Source: CAIVVT01 sp963757265 (GTDB lineage: Bacteria; Acidobacteriota; Terriglobia; Bryobacterales; Bryobacteraceae). Taken from it: 64,000 nucleotides of DNA. The notes under the pieces were generated by a model. That model worked only from the letters and a program-made list of their open reading frames with translations. It was not told where the DNA came from and did not search any database. Of this stretch, positions 56,389 to 64,000 are shown in pieces. Position numbers and translations under genes: made by a program. The DNA lies in assembly GCA_963757265.1 (NCBI GenBank), contig CAVWRA010000011.1, positions 186,001 through 250,000 on the forward strand, in the 5' to 3' direction. How positions within the stretch are numbered: position 1 is the first letter of the stretch; each line of letters begins with the position of its first letter.

Positions 56389-58242
56389 ATGCAAGTTCGA
56401 ACTCCTGTCGCGGGTGCTCTCGCCGCGGCTTTTCTGCTGGTGACCGCGATCACGCCCGCCCGCCTCGCCGCCAGCGCCGTCAAGCCTCCACCCAAGCAGC
56501 AACCGAGCCGCTCGGCCGGGGCGAGCGCGGCCTCCATGGAGGCCAAGCGCGCCACGGCCCAGGCGCGCAAATGGATGGCCAAAATGAGCCTGCGCGAGCG
56601 CATCGCGCAACTCGTCATGGCGCCTGTTTACGGCGATTCGCCCAATGCGCGCTCGCGCGAATACCGCGACTCGGTGGCGCTGGTCAGCGGCCTTAAGGTG
56701 GGCGGACTGGTGGTGCTGAACCGCGTGCGCGACGGCGTGGCGCAACGCGCCGAGCCACATGCCGCGGCGGCGTTTCTCAACCGCATGCAGCGGCTGGCCA
56801 AGACGCCGCTGATCGTGGCCGCCGACTCCGAGCGCGGCGCCTCGATGCGTTTTCTGCACACGACCGCGTTCCCATACCTGATGGCTTTTGGAGCGGCCGG
56901 CGACCTGGGAGCCACGCGCGCGCTGGGCCAGGCCACGGCGCGCGAGGCCCGCGCGCTGGGCATTCACTGGATCCTCGCGCCCGACGCCGACGTCAACAAC
57001 AATCCCGATAATCCGATCATCAACCTGCGCTCCTTCGGCGAGGACCCGCAGGCCGTGGCGGCGCACGTGCGGGCGTTCATCGCGGGCGCGCATTCCGATC
57101 CTCAAAATCCCGTACTGGCCACGGCGAAGCACTTCCCGGGCCACGGCGACACGGACATCGATTCGCATCTGGACCTGCCGCTGCTCAGTGCAACGCGGGA
57201 GCGCCTGGAGCAGGTGGAATTGGTTCCCTTCAAAGCGGCCATCGAGGCCGGCGTCGATGCCATCATGACGGCGCACATCGCCACGCCGGCGTTGGAATCG
57301 AAGGACGAGCCGGCGACGTTATCGAAGAGCATCCTCAGCGGAGTGCTGCGGGAGGAGTTGAGATTCAACGGCATCATCACCACCGACTCGCTGCAGATGC
57401 AGGGCGTGGCCAAGCTGCATGGGCCGGGCGAGACGTGCGTCCTGGCGCTCGAGGCCGGCGCGGACCTGCTGCTCGACCCCGCCGAGCCGAAGGAGTGCGT
57501 GCGCGCGGTGGCCGCGGCGGTGGGCGCGGGCCGCCTCAAAAAGGAACGCGTTGACGCGAGCGTCTTGAAGCTGCTGACGGCCAAAGCGCGGCTGGGGCTG
57601 CAGAAGAAGAAGCTGGTGGATCTGGAATCGATTCCCGACGCACTCGATACGCCCGAGGACCAGGAGCTTGCCACGCGGGTGGCGGAGAAGGCCCTGACGC
57701 TGGTGCGCAACGAAAGCACCGCGGGCGGGGCGGGGCTGCTGCCGCTCAGCCCGCCCGAGCACGCGTGCTGGTTCGTGTTGAGCAACGGGCGCTATTCGGC
57801 TACCGGCCGGGAGCTGGCGGATGCGGTGCGGCAACGCTCGCGCGGAGCGCAAATCACGGTGCTCGATCCGCAGCTTCCGCCGGCGGCTTTCGACGCGCTG
57901 GCGGCGCAAGCGCGCGCGAGCTGCGACGCGATTGTGGTCGCCGTTTATGCGAGCCACGCTCCTCTGCCGGGCAACTACCCGGCGTTCGCCGACCAGTTAA
58001 TCGCTAGCGGCAAGCCGGTGGCCCTGATCGCGGTGGGCAGCCCGTACCTGCTGCGCGCATTCCCCAGCGTTCAGGCATCCCTCGCGGCGTTCGGCGCGGT
58101 ACCGGCCAGCGAAGTGGCGGCGGTGCGGGCGGTACTGGGCGAGATCGGCGTGAGCGGGCGGATTCCGGTGTCGATTCCCGGCGTGGCGCACATCGGGGAC
58201 GGACTGCGGATGGAGCCGCGCGGGGCGGGGAAGCAGCCCTGA
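56389..58242 (+). CDS. nagZ: GH3 beta-N-acetylglucosaminidase (NagZ-type), two-domain, exported
   Basis: 617 residues with a signal sequence (about 1-28). The NagZ barrel shows KHFPGHGDTDIDSH (247-260), in which H and D act as the acid/base dyad, and the nucleophile D333 (GIITTDSLQMQGV). A C-terminal alpha/beta domain (about 410-610) is similar to Gram-positive NagZ/YbbD enzymes and absent from the short proteobacterial NagZ. Probably removes GlcNAc from muropeptides or chitin-type oligosaccharides outside the cytoplasm. Its stop abuts repeat B1. Confidence 0.88.
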   Translation: MQVRTPVAGALAAAFLLVTAITPARLAASAVKPPPKQQPSRSAGASAASMEAKRATAQARKWMAKMSLRERIAQLVMAPVYGDSPNARSREYRDSVALVSGLKVGGLVVLNRVRDGVAQRAEPHAAAAFLNRMQRLAKTPLIVAADSERGASMRFLHTTAFPYLMAFGAAGDLGATRALGQATAREARALGIHWILAPDADVNNNPDNPIINLRSFGEDPQAVAAHVRAFIAGAHSDPQNPVLATAKHFPGHGDTDIDSHLDLPLLSATRERLEQVELVPFKAAIEAGVDAIMTAHIATPALESKDEPATLSKSILSGVLREELRFNGIITTDSLQMQGVAKLHGPGETCVLALEAGADLLLDPAEPKECVRAVAAAVGAGRLKKERVDASVLKLLTAKARLGLQKKKLVDLESIPDALDTPEDQELATRVAEKALTLVRNESTAGGAGLLPLSPPEHACWFVLSNGRYSATGRELADAVRQRSRGAQITVLDPQLPPAAFDALAAQARASCDAIVVAVYASHAPLPGNYPAFADQLIASGKPVALIAVGSPYLLRAFPSVQASLAAFGAVPASEVAAVRAVLGEIGVSGRIPVSIPGVAHIGDGLRMEPRGAGKQP

Positions 58243-58462
58243 CAGGCTGCTAAAGAAGGCATTCTGCGAGCCGCCGCCACACTCGCGTGGTCCGGCAACC
58301 CATTGCGAACGAATGACCACGATTCAGAGCCGCCGTTCCAGAGCCGCGACCGCGAGGGAGCGGGCGTGCTGTTTCAGAGCCGCGACCGTAAGGGAGCGGG
58401 CGTGCTGTTTCAGAGCCGCGACCGTAAGGGAGCCGGCCAATCGGTTTTTCAGCAACCTGCTA
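58243..58462. repeat. Intergenic repeat, family B, copy 1 (with internal tandem repeats)
   Basis: 220 bp filling the space between the convergent nagZ and transketolase genes. It starts CAGGCTGCTAAAGAAGGCATTCT and ends TTTTTCAGCAACCTGCTA. Shares its outer parts with copy 2 at 61109, but its core is expanded by 36-bp units (58339-58446). The last three bases, CTA, are the transketolase TAG stop on the other strand. Confidence 0.85.
58339..58446. repeat. 36-bp tandem repeat, about three units
   Basis: Units begin at 58339, 58375 and 58411 with CAGAGCCGCGACCG(C/T)(G/A)AGG, followed by GAGCGGGCGTGCTGTTT. The third unit diverges after about 24 bp. There are no spacers between units, so this is not a CRISPR array. 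The family B copy at 61109 has only one unit. Confidence 0.88.
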
Positions 58463-60715
58463 AGCCTTCAGACGCGCGGCAATCTTGTCGCGGATGCCGG
58501 CCGTGTCGAACCCCGCCTCGGCGTACAGCTCATCCGGCCGTCCCGAGCGCAGGAAACGATCGATGCCGAAGCTGCGGCGGTCGTAATCGGAGCTCAGCAG
58601 GAAGGGATAGAGGAAACCCTTCCAGCCGTTGTGGAAGGCCAGCAGGCCGCGGCGCTCCTCGTCGCTGAGGATCTCGTCGGCGGCGCGCGGATCAGCGGCG
58701 CGCAGCTCCTCGAACAGTTCGGGCGAAGTGACAGCGATGATCTTGAGATCCGCCTGGCGTTCGAACTCCGGCGCCGCCGCCAGAACGTTAGCTAATACCT
58801 GCCCGCCTGCGACCGCGATGGCCAGCTTGGGCTTTCCGTTGCCGGCGTAAGGTTTGAAGACGTAGGCGCCTTTCACCGCCGCGCGGGCCGGCGGAACGCC
58901 GTTGCCGCGCCGGAACACCGGCACGCCCGGCCGGACGACGGAGAAGGCCACCGGCAGGCCGCGGCCAGCGGCGTGGAACAGCATCTCGATGGCTTCGTTG
59001 GCGTCGAGCGGCTTGTAGACCTGGATACCCGGATAGGCCGTGTAGAGCGACATCCAGAACAGGCCGTGGTGCGTAGGGCCGTCCTCGCCGGTCTCAGGGC
59101 CGTCGTGCGCCGCGAGCAGAATGAAAAACGCGCGCGCGGCCGGGTTGACGTCCGAGTTGATCAGCCCCATGCGCACGGCGTTGGCCATCATCACGGAGAA
59201 GACGCCGTAGCTGGCGAAGGCGGTCATGGGGCGGAAGCCGCCGGGGAGCGTGTCGCCGGCCATGGCGACGCACATCATGGCCATGTTCTGTTCGGCGATG
59301 CCGAAGCGGATGCCGCGGCCGAGCGGGTTGTCGGGGCTCATCAGCCCGCAGACCTGCTCGGCCTTGCCGGTGAGGATCGACTTGGCCAGGTCGCCAGCGC
59401 CGACGTAGAAAAACGGCGTCTGGCGCATGACCCACTCGAACCAGGCCTCGGTGGCCTTGCGCGTGGGCACGCTCGCGCCTTCCGCGAAGACGAGTTCGGG
59501 CGGCAGGACGTCCGGCCGGCGGAGGGAGGTGTAGTCGGCCAGCGGCCGGCCGCCGAGCGTGTGCCGCATCGCGTTGACCAGCGCCGGCTCGGGCCGGAGG
59601 CGCGCGCGGGCGGCCTCCAGGCGGGCGTTCAGATAATCCGTTTCGGCATCGCCCAGCCCGGCCAGCACGGCCTGGATGTCGGCTGGCGTGTGGCCTTCCT
59701 CGAGAGTGACGGCGAAGCCCAGGGCCTGCATGAGCTGCACGTATTCGGCGTGGGTCAGCGGTGTGCCATGCGAGTCGGCGGTGCCCTCCAGGCGGCCGTA
59801 ATGGAGGCCCTTCGTAGCGTGGCACAGGATCACCGTGGGCCGCCCGTTGGAGAAGCCTTCCACGGCATGGGCGTAGGCCTGGACCAGTTCGCGGACGTTG
59901 TGCGCGCCGGCCTCGATCACGTTCCAGCCGAAAGCGCTCCAATGGCTCACGTAAGGGACCGGCAGGACCTCGGTGATCGGGCCGTCGATGCCGAAATGGT
60001 TGAAATCCAGGGCCACGATCAGGTTGGCCAGGCCGAGGCGTGAAGCCAGGTTGCGCGCTTCGTAACTCATGCCCTCTTCGGTTTCGGCGTCGCCGCCGAG
60101 CACGAACACGCGCCCGGGCAAACCGCAGGAGCGTGCCAGCGCCGCCAGGCCCAGCCCCATCGAAAACCCGTGTCCCGAGGATCCGGTGGAGACATCGGCC
60201 AGCGCGAGTTCCGATTCCACGTGGCCGCCGGGCCCTGGAAAGCGGCGGAAACGCGCCAGGTCCTCGGGATACTCAGCCGCGGCGCGCGCGGTCTCCGAAA
60301 GCACGACGCCGCGCCGGCGCAGGGCCTCGTAGACCAGCGCCACCAGGGCGTGGAACAGCGGCGAGCAGTGGCCCGCCGACCACACCACGCGGTCGCGGCC
60401 GGGATGTTTGGGATGAGTCGCGTCGAAGCCGAAAACGCCCGATGCGAGCAGCGCCAGCACCATCTCGGCCTTGGAGGAAGAGCCGCCGGGATGGCCCGAT
60501 CTGGCGCCATCCACGGCCGTGAAGGCCAGCCCCCGAACGATGCGCGCCAGCGCCGCGATGTGCGCTTCGTCGATCCCTTCCAGCGCGGGCAGGTCGGCGC
60601 CGCGCAAATCCAGGTGCAGGCCGCCCTCCGGCGCCGGCGCCAGGCGCCCGCCGCGCTCCTGCTCCAACGTCGCGGTCGTGCCCGCAGGGGCGCAATCCGG
60701 TTTCCCGAGGGCCAT
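58460..60715 (-). CDS. Transketolase-family enzyme
   Basis: 751 residues, thiamine-diphosphate-dependent. N-terminal ThDP domain: SGHPGGSSSKAEM, STGSSGHGFSMGLGLA, GGDAETEEGMSYEA with the Asn at ALDFNHFGIDG. Middle Pyr domain: GIAEQNMAMM (catalytic Glu) and HDGPETGEDGPTHHG (substrate His). C-terminal domain: VAGGQVLANVLAAAPEF. The canonical GDGxxxEG motif is GDAETEEG here, and about 50 extra N-terminal residues precede the domain. It may be a specialised paralogue rather than the housekeeping enzyme. Confidence 0.85.
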   Translation of the reverse strand: MALGKPDCAPAGTTATLEQERGGRLAPAPEGGLHLDLRGADLPALEGIDEAHIAALARIVRGLAFTAVDGARSGHPGGSSSKAEMVLALLASGVFGFDATHPKHPGRDRVVWSAGHCSPLFHALVALVYEALRRRGVVLSETARAAAEYPEDLARFRRFPGPGGHVESELALADVSTGSSGHGFSMGLGLAALARSCGLPGRVFVLGGDAETEEGMSYEARNLASRLGLANLIVALDFNHFGIDGPITEVLPVPYVSHWSAFGWNVIEAGAHNVRELVQAYAHAVEGFSNGRPTVILCHATKGLHYGRLEGTADSHGTPLTHAEYVQLMQALGFAVTLEEGHTPADIQAVLAGLGDAETDYLNARLEAARARLRPEPALVNAMRHTLGGRPLADYTSLRRPDVLPPELVFAEGASVPTRKATEAWFEWVMRQTPFFYVGAGDLAKSILTGKAEQVCGLMSPDNPLGRGIRFGIAEQNMAMMCVAMAGDTLPGGFRPMTAFASYGVFSVMMANAVRMGLINSDVNPAARAFFILLAAHDGPETGEDGPTHHGLFWMSLYTAYPGIQVYKPLDANEAIEMLFHAAGRGLPVAFSVVRPGVPVFRRGNGVPPARAAVKGAYVFKPYAGNGKPKLAIAVAGGQVLANVLAAAPEFERQADLKIIAVTSPELFEELRAADPRAADEILSDEERRGLLAFHNGWKGFLYPFLLSSDYDRRSFGIDRFLRSGRPDELYAEAGFDTAGIRDKIAARLKA

Positions 60716-61108
60716 GTTCGCCTCCTGAACCTGAGTCGGCTCCGACTGGACCTATTTGTTAATATTCACCTCTTTTTGCCTGAAGTCAAAGGACTCGCCG
60801 TTTCGGACTGGCCATTGGCATCGGATCCGAGGGCCGAGCCGCGAGCGTGCGTCGCGCCAGAGTGCGCCGTTGAACGCGTACCCGGGTCCGCACGTGCCTA
60901 GACCTGTTCCGGAATAAGTGTAGCCCGTCGCGTCCGGCCGCAATGAAGCCGCTCCCGGACGGGGACACCGCGGGCCGCGGCGCTTGATCGACAGCCTCTG
61001 AACGTCGTGCCGAGGGAACCCCAGCGTGCCGCCGCGGCACGCGCAGAGTGTCCCCTCCCCCCCACCCAACCCGCGCCGGCCGAGTTCACAGAAACTGTGA
61101 ATCTGCTC
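60716..61108. other. Non-coding stretch upstream of transketolase
   Basis: 393 bp between the transketolase start and repeat B2. No gene, RNA or convincing promoter recognised. The palindrome at 61085-61101 lies at its far end. Confidence 0.5.
61085..61101. repeat. 17-bp palindrome
   Basis: TTCACAG-AAA-CTGTGAA, perfect arms of 7 bp, 7 bp before repeat B2. Symmetry suits a dimeric regulator site, but no start codon is close. Confidence 0.45.
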
Positions 61109-61246
61109 TAGCAGGCTGCTGAAAAAGGCATTCTGCGAGCCGCCGCCACAGTCGCGTGGTTCGATAACCCATTGCGGTTGAATGACCGCGTTTCAGAGCC
61201 GCGACCGCAAGGGAGTCGGGCAATCGGCTTTTTCAGCAACCTGCTA
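61109..61246. repeat. Intergenic repeat, family B, copy 2
   Basis: 138 bp with terminal inverted repeats TAGCAGGCTGCTGAAAAA and TTTTTCAGCAACCTGCTA (17 of 18 match). The interior matches copy 1 (GGCATTCTGCGAGCCGCCGC region; CCCATTGCG; CAGAGCCGCGACCGCAAGGG) but holds a single core unit. It lies 26 bp past the stop of the hybrid kinase. Confidence 0.87.
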
Positions 61247-61272
61247 GATCACTCGTTCCCTGCGCCGCGCCC

Positions 61273-64000
<2,728 letters not shown>

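Noticed and set aside
58339..58446. 36-bp direct repeats resembling a CRISPR array
   Set aside because: Units are directly adjacent with no spacers, there are only about three, and no cas genes are present.

Overview
The window is a GC-rich chromosomal segment from a bacterium most consistent with Acidobacteriota, order Bryobacterales (Solibacter/Bryobacter-like). This is inferred from protein families: a VWFA-related secreted protein typical of acidobacteria, an alternative complex III (ACIII)-caa3 oxidase locus, abundant Tat-exported oxidoreductases, glycoside hydrolases and polysaccharide deacetylases. There is no rRNA, recognisable tRNA, CRISPR array, prophage or transposase gene. The content looks like ordinary chromosome, with dispersed repeats standing out in the intergenic gaps.

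Layout. 1-5.8 kb: a translationally coupled operon thpR-plsY-gpsA (gpsA is cut by the window edge), then mpg, a membrane protein fused to a spermidine-synthase-like domain, and a TonB-family protein. 6-8.4 kb: a short YcxB-like fragment, DAHP synthase and an anchored protein of unknown function. 8.5-23.5 kb: a sensor kinase/XRE-output regulator pair, divergent from one long respiratory operon, actA-B-C-D-E-F, a small membrane protein, sco, ctaC, ctaD, ctaE, ctaF. This operon encodes quinol oxidation by ACIII and O2 reduction by an A2-type caa3 oxidase. 23.6-26 kb: SRPBCC+ArsR, a ParDE-like toxin-antitoxin pair and a HEPN-motif protein, two of these units with readable promoter/operator palindromes. 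26.4-32 kb: smc (one frameshift), uridine kinase and a CDF transporter. 32.8-40 kb: minus-strand genes for dicarboxylate transport, glutathione peroxidase, two deacetylases, a methyltransferase (frameshifted) and a GH3 beta-glucosidase (two compensating frameshifts). 40.3-49.5 kb: DapA-like aldolase, a receiver protein, an MtaA-like URO-D protein divergent from a sodium:solute symporter plus agarase-like hydrolase, and divergent Tat-exported aldo/keto reductase and Gfo/Idh/MocA genes. 49.5-53.1 kb: hypA-B-C-D-E for [NiFe]-hydrogenase maturation, with no hydrogenase structural genes nearby. 53.3-64 kb: rhomboid protease, VWFA protein, a receiver lacking its phospho-acceptor Asp, a NagZ-type GH3, transketolase and a truncated multi-PAS hybrid kinase.

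The most unusual signal is non-coding. Repeat family A (four copies, about 180-225 bp) is a long imperfect palindrome with TAGCC termini and a conserved centre. Family B (two copies) has 18-bp terminal inverted repeats and a core that in one copy is expanded into 36-bp tandem units. In three of the six copies the terminal TAG/CTA is itself the stop codon of the adjacent gene. A third inverted-repeat-bounded unit lies at 32280-32517. The second notable pattern is four single-base indels in three genes over about 12 kb. These are either assembly errors or genuine gene decay and need read-level checking.
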